Below are positions 24,467 to 32,412 of a DNA stretch of 64,000 bases, one piece after another. Under the pieces are notes generated by a model. It was not told where the DNA came from. It ran no database searches and saw only the letters and a list, made by a program, of their open reading frames with translations. The first letter of the stretch is position 1. Every line of letters begins with the position of its first letter. This stretch comes from Sagittula salina (lineage in GTDB: Bacteria > Pseudomonadota > Alphaproteobacteria > Rhodobacterales > Rhodobacteraceae). The stretch is taken from contig NZ_JAGISH010000015.1 of the NCBI RefSeq assembly GCF_017813235.1, positions 1 to 64,000 of the forward strand, written 5' to 3'. A program made the position numbers and the translations under genes.

Positions 24467-25495
24467 ATGAACGAAACACCCTGGTGGCACCCTTCGCGGC
24501 ACGCCGACCGGCGGCCGATGCTGCTGGCGCGCAACCGGGCGCAGGCGGCGATTCGCGGCTATCTGGCCACAGAAGGCTTTACCGAAGTCGATCCGCCTGC
24601 GCTGGTGCCCTCTCCGGGGAACGAGGCGCACCTGCACGCCTTCCGCACCACCGCTATCGGCAACGACGGGCAGGGGCGGGAGATGTACCTGCACACCTCG
24701 CCCGAGTTCGCCATGAAAAAGCTGCTGGCGGCAGGAGAGACGCGCATCGCGGCCTTCGCCCATGTCTGGCGCAACCGCGAGCAGGGGCCGCGACACAGCC
24801 CGGAATTCACCATGCTGGAATGGTACCGCGCGGGCGAGGACTATGCCGTGCTGATGGAGGACATGGCCCGCATGGCGCAGCTGGCGGTGCAGGCGGCGGG
24901 GGCGGAGGCGCTGCGCTTTCGCGATCAGACCTGCGATCCCTTCGCGCCGTATGAGCGGCTCTCCGTGGCGGAAGCCTTTTTGCGATACGCCGGCGTCGAT
25001 CTGCTGGCTACGCTGGGAGTGGGGGCAGACAGGCATGGGTTGGCCCGCCAGGCAGAGGCCGTGGGTACGCGAGTGGCAGGCGACGATACATGGTCCGACA
25101 TCTTCTCGCGCCTTTTGTCCGAAAAAGTGGAGCCGCACCTCGGCCACGGTCGCCTGACCGTGTTGGACCGCTATCCGGCGGTCGAGGCGGCATTGGCGCG
25201 GACCTGCGCTGACGACCCGCGCGAGGCGGAGCGTTTCGAGGTCTATGCGTGCGGGGTCGAGCTGGCCAACGGTTTTGGCGAGCTGACCGACGCCGCCGAG
25301 CAGCGCCGTCGGTTCGTGGCGGAGATGGACGAAAAGGAACGCGTCTACGGCGAGCGTTATCCGCTGGACGAGGAGTTCCTCGCGGCGCTGGAGCATATGC
25401 CGGACGCCTCGGGCATTGCGCTGGGTTTTGACCGGCTCGTGATGCTGGCCACGGCGGCGCCGAAGATCGAGGATATCCTCTGGGTTCCGGTCTGA
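24467..25495 (+). CDS. epmA: EF-P lysine aminoacylase (PoxA/GenX)
   Basis: This 342-residue protein is a shortened class II lysyl-tRNA synthetase without the anticodon-binding domain. It has the motif 2 region (FAHVWRNREQGPRHSPEFTM) and motif 3 (ALGFDRLVML). It attaches (R)-beta-lysine to the conserved lysine of EF-P. The start at 24467 follows a GAGGTGAGGAG site. It is divergent from efp. EpmB, which makes beta-lysine, is not in the window. Confidence 0.95.
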   Translation: MNETPWWHPSRHADRRPMLLARNRAQAAIRGYLATEGFTEVDPPALVPSPGNEAHLHAFRTTAIGNDGQGREMYLHTSPEFAMKKLLAAGETRIAAFAHVWRNREQGPRHSPEFTMLEWYRAGEDYAVLMEDMARMAQLAVQAAGAEALRFRDQTCDPFAPYERLSVAEAFLRYAGVDLLATLGVGADRHGLARQAEAVGTRVAGDDTWSDIFSRLLSEKVEPHLGHGRLTVLDRYPAVEAALARTCADDPREAERFEVYACGVELANGFGELTDAAEQRRRFVAEMDEKERVYGERYPLDEEFLAALEHMPDASGIALGFDRLVMLATAAPKIEDILWVPV

Positions 25496-25507
25496 GGGCC
25501 GATTGCC

Positions 25508-26389
25508 TTATGGGGTGATGAGCGACACCCCGTGCATCTCGGCAATGGTGCCTAGATCGGCTTCGTAGCGCTCCGTCAGTCTGTCGATATAGGCAGCGTC
25601 CCAGCCGGGCAGGTCGACGTCTTCCTCGATTTCTTCATCCATGGCGTATTTGTCGAGGAAGGCCGCCATGACCCGCCGTTTCTGCATTTCATTGATATGG
25701 GGATTCTCCGCAAGGAAGGCGCGGAAACGTTTCATGCCCTCGCGGTCGATGATCCGGCTGAAGAGGTCGAAGGCGCCGGTGATCTTGCGCGTCATCTCGA
25801 TCCCGGCCATCCCGCGGATGACCTCACCCCAGATGATGGGCGTGTCTTCGTTGCACCAGACGGTGACGGGCACCTGCGGCACCGCCTCGCGGATACGGCG
25901 GATCAGATCGGACCAGCGCAGGTGCATCGGGTCCATCCCGTTGAGAAAGCTTCCGAATTCCTCGTGCGGGGTGGCACCAAAGGTCGCCGGCAAGAAGGTC
26001 GCCGGGTTGCGCAGGCCCATGAAGATCTCGACGTCGTCCCCGGCAAAGATGTCAGCGAATGTCTGCAGGCGGCTTTCGGCCTTCAGATACAACCGCCTCT
26101 CGTCCAGCGCCAGTTTAGGCACGGAGAAGAAGTTGTCGTTGGACAGTACCAGCCGGTCGATCTGGTGCGGATCCTCGGTCAGGATCGCATCCAGCAGCAC
26201 CTCGCGCACGTCCTCCCCGGGCGTTGTGCCCTTCAGCTTGGTGATGGCGTCCCCCAGGAGGCGACGGTACTTCGACGGGCCGGGAATGGCCACGCCTTCG
26301 TGCCGCCATGTATCGGCATTGCGCAGCAGGCACTTGAGGATCCGGTCCTCGTCCGTGCAGTGCACGCCCACGTGAAGGATCACCTGCAT
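25508..26389 (-). CDS. Hypothetical protein, possibly sulfotransferase-like
   Basis: This 293-residue protein of uncertain function begins MQVILHVGVHCTDEDRILKC. A beta strand followed by a possible phosphate-loop-like turn resembles the start of sulfotransferase-type P-loop proteins, but the conserved Lys-Thr-Gly of that family is missing. The start at 26389 has GAGG upstream; an alternative ATG at 26443 has no such site. It is divergent from the iron-type permease gene. Treat it as a protein of unknown function. Confidence 0.6.
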   Translation of the reverse strand: MQVILHVGVHCTDEDRILKCLLRNADTWRHEGVAIPGPSKYRRLLGDAITKLKGTTPGEDVREVLLDAILTEDPHQIDRLVLSNDNFFSVPKLALDERRLYLKAESRLQTFADIFAGDDVEIFMGLRNPATFLPATFGATPHEEFGSFLNGMDPMHLRWSDLIRRIREAVPQVPVTVWCNEDTPIIWGEVIRGMAGIEMTRKITGAFDLFSRIIDREGMKRFRAFLAENPHINEMQKRRVMAAFLDKYAMDEEIEEDVDLPGWDAAYIDRLTERYEADLGTIAEMHGVSLITP

Positions 26390-26473
26390 CTCAACCGCCT
26401 CGAAGGGTTCCTGTTTCCCTGTCCTACTCTTATAGTCGGACATTGCACAAGGAACCGCGGAAAGGGCACCGCC

Positions 26474-28120
26474 ATGGCCATGGCCGAGACAACACAAAAG
26501 CGGATGCTATGGCCTTCCCGGTGGTCACTGGGGGCGGCGCTGATCGCGCTGATCGTGGTGGCACCGATCGTGGCGGTGTTCGGCATCGCTTTCTTCCCGA
26601 AGGAAAATATCTGGCCGCACCTGATCTCCACCACGCTGCCGCGATACCTGATGACCACGGCAAAGCTGATGTTCGGCGTCGGGCTGCTGGCGGCCATGGC
26701 GGGCACTGGCGCGGCATGGCTGGTGGCGCGCTACGATTTCCCCGGACGGCGCTGGCTGGAATGGCTGTTGCTGCTGCCGCTGGCGATACCGGCCTACGTG
26801 GGGGCCTATGCGCTGGTGGACTTTCTCGAATACGCGGGGCCGGTGCAGACTTGGATGCGGGCGCTCTTTGGCTGGAGTTCTGCGCGGGATTATTGGTTCC
26901 CGGAGATCCGGTCACTGGGTGCCGCCATCCTCGTGCTTGCGGCGGCGATGTATCCGTATGTCTACCTGCTGGCGCGCGCTGCCTTCCGGGAGCAATCGGC
27001 CGCGGCGGAGGAGGTGGCCCGTTCGCTCGGCGCCGGACCTTTCGCCCGGTTCTGGCGGGTGGGGCTGCCGCTGGCTCGCCCGGCCATCGCCGCCGGTGTC
27101 GCCATTGTCATGATGGAAAGCGTAAATGATTTCGGCACCGTGGATTACTTCGCCGTGCAGACCCTGACGACAGGAATCTTCTCCGTCTGGCTGGAGGGCA
27201 ACAATGCGGGTGGTGCGGCGCAGATCGCGGCCGTGGTGCTGGTGTTGGTGGTCTTGCTGGTGACCCTGGAGAAGGTTTCGCGCCGGCGGATGAAGTTCTT
27301 CAACCTTTCCACACGGCACCGACCGGTCGAACGGCGCCCGATGACCGGCTGGGCAGGGTGGGTGGCCACACTTGCCTGCGCGATTCCGTTGGTGGCGGGC
27401 TTCGTCTTTCCCGCCGGGGTGATCCTGTCACATGCGCTTGAAAACGCCGAGCACTGGGCAAAGCCCGGCCTTTGGCGGGCGGGGCTGAACACGCTGGTCG
27501 TTTGCGGCGCGGCGGCAGGGATCACGGTGGCGGCCGGGGTCTTTCTCGTCTACGGAGTGCGGCTCTCGGGGCAACGCCTGCCGAGACTGCTGCTGCCTGT
27601 GACGACCATCGGCTACGCCGCGCCGGGGGCGGTGCTGGGGGTTGGCATCCTGATCCCGCTCGCCTGGCTCGACAATCGGGTGGCGGATGCGATCTGGGAG
27701 ACGACAGGCTGGGATCCGGGACTGGTCCTGACCGGCACGGCCTTCGCGCTGGTACTGGCCTATTCGGTGCGTTTTTTTGCCATTGCGCAGGGGGCGGCGG
27801 ATGCGGCCATGGGGCGCGTTTCGCCGAACCTGCCGCTGGCGGCGCGGTCCTTGGGGCGGACACAGGGGCAGGTTCTGGGTGCGGTATACTATCCGCTGAT
27901 GCGGGCCTCCATCGCCTCCGCGCTGTTGCTGGTTTTTGTCGACTGCGTGAAGGAACTGCCCGCGACCCTGCTGCTGCGTCCGTTCAACTACGAAACACTG
28001 GCCACGCGCGTGCACGAACAAGCGTCGCTGGAAAACCTCGGCGACGCGAGCCCGGCAGCGATGCTGGTTATTCTCTTCGGTCTTCTGGCGGTAGCGCTAT
28101 TGGCGCGGGCGAACCGCTGA
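26474..28120 (+). CDS. Iron(III)-type ABC transporter permease (FbpB/SfuB-like)
   Basis: This 548-residue inner-membrane protein has two tandem permease halves (about 10-270 and 290-545), each with an EAA loop: ARSLGAGPFARFWRVGLPLA in the first and ARSLGRTQGQVLGAVYYPLM in the second. Such double-length permeases import ferric iron with a periplasmic binding protein and an ATPase. Neither partner is adjacent: the next gene is a tRNA and then the prophage. The start used is the first of two close ATGs. Confidence 0.88.
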   Translation: MAMAETTQKRMLWPSRWSLGAALIALIVVAPIVAVFGIAFFPKENIWPHLISTTLPRYLMTTAKLMFGVGLLAAMAGTGAAWLVARYDFPGRRWLEWLLLLPLAIPAYVGAYALVDFLEYAGPVQTWMRALFGWSSARDYWFPEIRSLGAAILVLAAAMYPYVYLLARAAFREQSAAAEEVARSLGAGPFARFWRVGLPLARPAIAAGVAIVMMESVNDFGTVDYFAVQTLTTGIFSVWLEGNNAGGAAQIAAVVLVLVVLLVTLEKVSRRRMKFFNLSTRHRPVERRPMTGWAGWVATLACAIPLVAGFVFPAGVILSHALENAEHWAKPGLWRAGLNTLVVCGAAAGITVAAGVFLVYGVRLSGQRLPRLLLPVTTIGYAAPGAVLGVGILIPLAWLDNRVADAIWETTGWDPGLVLTGTAFALVLAYSVRFFAIAQGAADAAMGRVSPNLPLAARSLGRTQGQVLGAVYYPLMRASIASALLLVFVDCVKELPATLLLRPFNYETLATRVHEQASLENLGDASPAAMLVILFGLLAVALLARANR

Positions 28121-28166
28121 AAAGGGACTTTTCAACGCCGGAAAACCCGGCTAAACGGTGCGCTGT

Positions 28167-28242
28167 GCCCCTATAGCTCAGCTGGTAGAGCAACTGATTT
28201 GTAATCAGTAGGTCCGCGGTTCGAGTCCGTGTGGGGGCACCA
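28167..28242 (+). tRNA. tRNA-Thr (anticodon TGT)
   Basis: This 76-base cloverleaf includes an encoded CCA end. The acceptor stem pairs GCCCCTA with TGGGGGC. The anticodon arm pairs ACTGA with TCAGT around loop TTTGTAA, so the anticodon is TGT (reads ACA). The T-arm contains GGTTCGAGTCC. A tyrosine integrase gene starts the prophage directly downstream, so the 3' part of this tRNA is the likely attachment site, kept intact by the insertion. Confidence 0.97.
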
Positions 28243-28316
28243 TAACAAAAATTCCGCATTGTTTTCATTGGATTTTTCGGGGAAAGTGCCCCACGAAAAA
28301 CGGGTCGTGGGGCACC
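28221..28316. other. Probable attL region
   Basis: The junction between host and prophage lies in the 3' half of tRNA-Thr or just after it, immediately before the integrase stop codon (28317). The identical core should recur at attR on the other side of the prophage, which is outside the window, so the exact core cannot be defined. Confidence 0.55.
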
Positions 28317-29408
28317 TTAGCCCCAATCGAAGCCAGAAAGCGCGGTCAAAGCCTGTTCGGAAAGCAGCCGCCTCTGGGCCGTCTGGGTGTAAACCCGAGT
28401 CGTCGAAGGCTGCGTGTGGGCCAGCACCGCGCCGATCTGCTGCTCATTTATTCCGGCCTCCGCCAGCAGCGTTGCCATACCCTTGCGCACCCCGTGCGAG
28501 GACCGATCCGGAAGGCCTGCCGCATCGCACCAGCGCCGAACGCGCGTTCTCAGCGTCTCCACATTCTTGAACGGCTTCCCCCGCTCAGAAAGGAGGTAGG
28601 CCGGGCCGACAACCGGCATGGCGCGCATGGTGCGCAGGAGCGGGGGCAGGATGGGCATCGACACGAACGCGCTGCCCTTCTTGCCCGGTTGCCATTCGAG
28701 CCACACCGCGCCGTTGTGCGTCACCTCGTGTTCACGGCCCAGCAGGGCCAAGTCTCCGATGCGCGCGCCGGTGAACATTGCCAGCGTCAGCCACAGGAAC
28801 GCCATCGAGCCGGGCCGGTGCGTCTTGGCAAACTTGCGCATGTCCGCCGCGCTCCACGGGGTCGCGCCGCCCTTGCTCTTGTGGATCTTCCGAATACCCT
28901 CCGCCGGGTTGGCGTCGAGGTCTCCGGCCTCCACCGCGAAGCGATACATGGCCTTCGTCGCCTTCATCATGTTGTCGGCTTCTGCCGGGGTCTCTGCGCG
29001 GGCGTTCCGCACCCGGATCAGCGCGGGCTGGGGAAGGTCAAGGTGCAGATCGCCGTATCGGTCGCCGTCGTCGTCGAGGTGATCGCAGAGCCGGGTCAAC
29101 AGGCTACGCCGCTGCTTGAGCGTGGATGGGCTGGCGTTGCCGCCCTTCACCATGCGTTCGAGGTGGTCAAGGTACTTCTCCCTGAGCCAATCTAGAGATT
29201 GGCGCGGGGCCTGCGGTTTCACTGCCTCTCCGTGCCACTTCTCACCGGCACGGGCCGCGCGGTAATGCTCCAGAAACTCCGGATGCTCCGGGCCTACGGG
29301 TACGGTTGTCTTCTTCCGCTTGTCGCCCTGCTTCCGCACGACATGGCGGACGTTGCCAGAGGGCAGCGTCTCGCTATACCAGCCGGGGAAAGGGTTTGGC
29401 GGGGTCAC
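28317..29408 (-). CDS. int: Tyrosine recombinase (phage integrase)
   Basis: This 363-residue integrase has an N-terminal core-binding part (about 70-165) and a catalytic domain with R216 (TGARIGDL), H305-R308 (SHGVRK), H331 (VLAHTQ) and nucleophile Y340 (TTRVYTQTAQ). The start is GTG, sharing GTGA with the stop of the small gene upstream, so the two are coupled. Its 3' end lies 75 bases from tRNA-Thr, the usual arrangement for site-specific insertion at a tRNA. Confidence 0.95.
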   Translation of the reverse strand: MTPPNPFPGWYSETLPSGNVRHVVRKQGDKRKKTTVPVGPEHPEFLEHYRAARAGEKWHGEAVKPQAPRQSLDWLREKYLDHLERMVKGGNASPSTLKQRRSLLTRLCDHLDDDGDRYGDLHLDLPQPALIRVRNARAETPAEADNMMKATKAMYRFAVEAGDLDANPAEGIRKIHKSKGGATPWSAADMRKFAKTHRPGSMAFLWLTLAMFTGARIGDLALLGREHEVTHNGAVWLEWQPGKKGSAFVSMPILPPLLRTMRAMPVVGPAYLLSERGKPFKNVETLRTRVRRWCDAAGLPDRSSHGVRKGMATLLAEAGINEQQIGAVLAHTQPSTTRVYTQTAQRRLLSEQALTALSGFDWG

Positions 29409-29593
29409 TTTTCACCGTAGCGTTTCGGGCCATTCTGACGCTTGGCCGTCAACTCGTCTACGGCATAGTCAAATTTGACGCCATCCGGACCCACGGCCAC
29501 AATCCGGGCCATGGGGTTGATCTCCCGCACCGCTTCCCAGGCGTCCTTGATCTGGTTCGGCGTTGGCATGGATGGTGCTGGGGCTTTAGCCAT
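29405..29593 (-). CDS. Small hypothetical prophage protein
   Basis: This 62-residue protein starts MAKAPAPSMPTPNQIKDAWE, with an AAGGAGGATG site upstream. Its stop overlaps the integrase GTG start. The position just before int suggests an excisionase or integrase accessory factor, but no helix-turn-helix is evident. Confidence 0.6.
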   Translation of the reverse strand: MAKAPAPSMPTPNQIKDAWEAVREINPMARIVAVGPDGVKFDYAVDELTAKRQNGPKRYGEK

Positions 29594-29623
29594 GGCATCC
29601 TCCTTTCTGGGTCCGGGGCGCTG

Positions 29624-30076
29624 TCATTCTGCGCCTTCGGGGTGGCGGCCGGGGGCCTGCGCAGGGGAAGACAGCGCGCGTCCGGCGTCCGCGATCCACG
29701 CCTCAATTTCCTCAATGGCCGCGACCGTATGGGCATCCTCAGGAGCGGTGGACAGATCGCCGTCCTCTCCGATACGGATGCCGCTTTTCAGCCCCTCGCT
29801 TTCGACGCTGAGAAGGTCAGCGCCGGCGCGGAGAAGGGCCTCTAAGGCGGCGATGCGGGGTGCCTCGGAGGCTTTTCCGACCTTTACGCCGACCCGGTAT
29901 CCATGCCGGTTCGGGGCGCATATCGCGGACGCGATCTCGTGGGCTATCACCCCCGGATTGTCGCAGCCGATCAACAAAAGTCGGCCAATGCTGACCCCAA
30001 ACCCGTCCCGCAGCATGATCTGCTGTCCGGCAGTGGAAAAATAAGGAGCGCCGCTGTGGATTTTCGCTTCGGTCAT
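29624..30076 (-). CDS. Hypothetical prophage protein
   Basis: This 150-residue protein of unknown function has an N-terminal half with hydrophobic beta-like stretches (GVSIGRLLLIGCDNPGVIA) and an acidic C-terminal half. Its ATG overlaps the stop of the preceding gene (ATGA), so it is part of the leftward early operon. No domain is recognised. Confidence 0.65.
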   Translation of the reverse strand: MTEAKIHSGAPYFSTAGQQIMLRDGFGVSIGRLLLIGCDNPGVIAHEIASAICAPNRHGYRVGVKVGKASEAPRIAALEALLRAGADLLSVESEGLKSGIRIGEDGDLSTAPEDAHTVAAIEEIEAWIADAGRALSSPAQAPGRHPEGAE

Positions 30077-30612
30077 GCCGCTTCCCCCCGAACCTTCGCC
30101 TGGGCGGCGCGCATCACGTCGTAGATCGGCTGCCGCTGTTCCGCGGGCAGAGTCTTGAGATGCACCTGGAGCGCCTGAAGAACGGCTTCCGCCTCGGACT
30201 TCTGGCGCTCCAGGTGCTTCGCATGCCGCGCGGCCGCCTGCTCCTTAGCGGCCAGACGCGCGGCGGTGGCCTCGAGGTCCAGTTTGTGCCGAAGCGCGGC
30301 CCGGGCAGCTCGTTTGGCCGCAGCCTCGCGCTGCTCCCGTTCCACCTGGTGGGCGTGGCGGATATAGGCGTAAACCTTCAGCTGCCTTCGCAGGAAGCGG
30401 ATCTTGGCCCGGGCACGGTGCGGCCAGGTGGGGTCGCGCTGTGACACTGAAATCTGCCCATCGGCGTCCTGCTGGAGCTGGAGCAGGATGTCTGCGATTT
30501 CCCCGTCTGCCTCGTCCACGGCTGCGGCTGCGGTTTCCTCACAGCCGGGCAGGTCGTCCTGTTCGAGGCGGGCGGCGGCCATCATCGCCTCAGGAACCGT
30601 AATCGCACTCAT
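30073..30612 (-). CDS. Coiled-coil hypothetical prophage protein
   Basis: This 179-residue protein has a long central and C-terminal stretch rich in Ala, Arg, Glu, Lys and Gln (about residues 75-160) that should form a coiled coil. The N-terminal third is acidic. It lies one base after the DUF2312 stop and overlaps the next gene by four bases. Function unknown. Confidence 0.65.
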   Translation of the reverse strand: MSAITVPEAMMAAARLEQDDLPGCEETAAAAVDEADGEIADILLQLQQDADGQISVSQRDPTWPHRARAKIRFLRRQLKVYAYIRHAHQVEREQREAAAKRAARAALRHKLDLEATAARLAAKEQAAARHAKHLERQKSEAEAVLQALQVHLKTLPAEQRQPIYDVMRAAQAKVRGEAA

Positions 30613-30613
30613 C

Positions 30614-30877
30614 TCACGCCATCCCGAGCGCGGACTTATACATCTCCAGCACCGCTTCCTCCTCCGCGATGTCGTCGGCGCTGCGCTTGCGGAGCAAGAT
30701 CACCTTGCGCATCACGGTCGTGTCGTAGCCGCGGCCCTTGGCCTCGGCCATGACCTCCTTGATCTGCTCGGCCACCTCCTTCTTCTCCTCCTCCAGCCGC
30801 TCGATGCGCTCGATGAACTGCGTCAGTTCACCGGCCGCGATGCCGTGGCTTCCGGCGGTTTCCGTGTTCTCGGTCAT
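30614..30877 (-). CDS. DUF2312 protein, prophage copy
   Basis: This 87-residue protein differs from the host DUF2312 protein (18051-18308) at only four of the last 76 residues, while many synonymous codons differ. The N-terminal ten residues are unrelated. It lies in the leftward early operon, one base after the stop of the 54-residue gene upstream. DUF2312 function is unknown. The strong protein conservation despite codon divergence suggests selection for the same interaction. Confidence 0.9.
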   Translation of the reverse strand: MTENTETAGSHGIAAGELTQFIERIERLEEEKKEVAEQIKEVMAEAKGRGYDTTVMRKVILLRKRSADDIAEEEAVLEMYKSALGMA

Positions 30878-30878
30878 G

Positions 30879-31043
30879 TCACACCTTTTGTTTTAGGCCG
30901 ATGCGCGCGTACAGCTTGGCCAATTTGTCCTGCATGTAGGTTCGGTCCGTGTCCGCCAGGATGCGGGCAGCGGCAGCGCGGAGATCCGCGTCGTCGTAAT
31001 CGAGAGGGGCGGCGAGTATCGCCAGGGCTCGGTCGAGATCCAT
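30879..31043 (-). CDS. Tiny hypothetical prophage protein
   Basis: This 54-residue reading frame starts MDLDRALAILAAPLDYDDAD and ends in a basic helix-like tail (LAKLYARIGLKQKV). It lies between the RecT-like gene and DUF2312; its TGA is followed after one base by the DUF2312 ATG (TGACATG), as expected for an operon gene. Function unknown. Confidence 0.55.
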   Translation of the reverse strand: MDLDRALAILAAPLDYDDADLRAAAARILADTDRTYMQDKLAKLYARIGLKQKV

Positions 31044-31090
31044 CGCTTGGCGCCTGTGGTGGCCGGGGCGCGCGACGGCGCCCCGGTAAC

Positions 31091-32212
31091 TCAGACGAGT
31101 TCGTTGCGAACGCGCTTGTCCACGGTCTCGTAGATGTCGGGGGCCTCCTCACGCATCTGGGACAGATCCTCGTGGTAGAAGCCCGCGACGCCGGCGGCGT
31201 CCCCATCGTCGTCGTCACCAGCCTTCGACATCTCGAGTTCCTTCGCGATGCGCGCCGCAAATGCCTTCCAGTCCTTCGACCAAGTCGCAGGGTCGGTGGG
31301 CTGCGAAGTGGGCGCGAGATCAAGCTCGGCTTCCGGTTCGGGCGCGGTATCCTCCTCGGCGGGTTCCGGTTCCGGTTCCGGTTCCGGCTCGGGCTTAGGC
31401 TCCGGCTTCGGTTCGGGCCTCTTCTTCGCGGGCTTGGGCTTCTCCTCGGGGGCCTCGTCCTCGACCTCTGCCGGGGCTGGCGGCGTGCGGTTCACCTTCG
31501 GCGCCGGGGCCTGATCCTCGACGGTTTCAGCGTCCTCGACCGCCGGGTTTGCCGGGGCTGCCGGAGCCCGCAGCTCGTGCGCGGGTTCGGGCTGGGGCGA
31601 CACGTCGCGCATGGCGGCCTGCTCGTCCTCGACCTCGGTCGCCGCAGGCATGCCGATCATGACCTCGGGGCAGTAGAGGCGGATCAGTGCCGCCGCCGTC
31701 CGGTACTGGAGCATGGTCTCGGGGATCGACTTGTATTTGGCGTTGCGGGTCCAGCCATCGGCCTCTGCCTGGGCGAAGGTGATGGTCTTCTCCACCTTGT
31801 TGCCGGTCGAGGCGAGCGTGGCGTAGGCGGTGACTTCGATATCCTTGCCCGCGCCCTGCGTCTTCCACTCAATAGTGCCCTTGAACACGCCGCTCATGTT
31901 CGCCTTGGCGATCATGTAAGTGGCGTTCCACCCGGCGCGGCCCCCGACGAAGAAGATGTTCTGCGCCACCGTCAGGGCGTCCTCGTTGAGGCGTTCCGCG
32001 ATGTTGAGGCACAGCACGGCATTGGCAACCGCCGCCTGATGGTCGCCCTTGCGCAGATGCTCTGGGAACAGCGGCGAAGAAGCGTACATCGCCGCCACGC
32101 GCTGGATGTGATTGAATGCGTGCGGGTCCATCAGGTCGAACTTGATCCGGCCCGAGGCCGCCATGGTGGGCTGGTAGGCCGGGGCCTGTCCCTGCGTGGT
32201 CATCTGGTTCAT
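31091..32212 (-). CDS. RecT-like single-strand annealing protein
   Basis: This 373-residue protein has a RecT-like part at about residues 20-205 (AERLNEDALTVAQNIFFVGG, then YKSIPETMLQYRTAAALIRL). A long low-complexity linker of Pro-Glu and Pro-Lys-Glu repeats (about 215-305) and a short acidic C-terminal domain follow. RecT family proteins anneal DNA strands after resection by a partner nuclease, encoded here two genes upstream. Its ATG overlaps the stop of the 67-residue gene upstream. Confidence 0.78.
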   Translation of the reverse strand: MNQMTTQGQAPAYQPTMAASGRIKFDLMDPHAFNHIQRVAAMYASSPLFPEHLRKGDHQAAVANAVLCLNIAERLNEDALTVAQNIFFVGGRAGWNATYMIAKANMSGVFKGTIEWKTQGAGKDIEVTAYATLASTGNKVEKTITFAQAEADGWTRNAKYKSIPETMLQYRTAAALIRLYCPEVMIGMPAATEVEDEQAAMRDVSPQPEPAHELRAPAAPANPAVEDAETVEDQAPAPKVNRTPPAPAEVEDEAPEEKPKPAKKRPEPKPEPKPEPEPEPEPEPAEEDTAPEPEAELDLAPTSQPTDPATWSKDWKAFAARIAKELEMSKAGDDDDGDAAGVAGFYHEDLSQMREEAPDIYETVDKRVRNELV

Positions 32213-32412
32213 TTGCTCTGATCTCCTTTGTCGAGAGCGGATTTGATCTTGATGTTCAGATCGCGGACTTTGTGGCGATTGAACGGAAGGTCGTCGGCCG
32301 TGTCCGTTCCGGCGCGGGCGGCGCAGAACCCGGACATCCAGCAGAGAACGTCAGAGAGGGCGTGGGAGAAGGCCTCCGCCTCCTCCCGGGTCATGTCGAT
32401 GTCGAATTTCAT
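32209..32412 (-). CDS. Small hypothetical protein between recE- and recT-like genes
   Basis: This 67-residue protein begins MKFDIDMTREEAEAFSHALS and has a basic C-terminus. It overlaps the RecE-like gene upstream and the RecT-like gene downstream by four bases each, so it is firmly within the operon. It may modulate the recombination pair; this is inference from position only. Confidence 0.65.
   Translation of the reverse strand: MKFDIDMTREEAEAFSHALSDVLCWMSGFCAARAGTDTADDLPFNRHKVRDLNIKIKSALDKGDQSK

Noticed and set aside
25697..26473. N-terminal extension of the iron permease
   Set aside because: The frame is open upstream but opposite the 293-residue gene. The permease family begins near the ATG at 26474, and the extension reads as shadow.
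31330..31440. Short tandem repeat resembling a repeat array
   Set aside because: It is the coding sequence of the Pro-Glu linker in the RecT-like protein, not a CRISPR array: units are short, lack spacers, and keep the reading frame. No CRISPR array was seen anywhere in the window.
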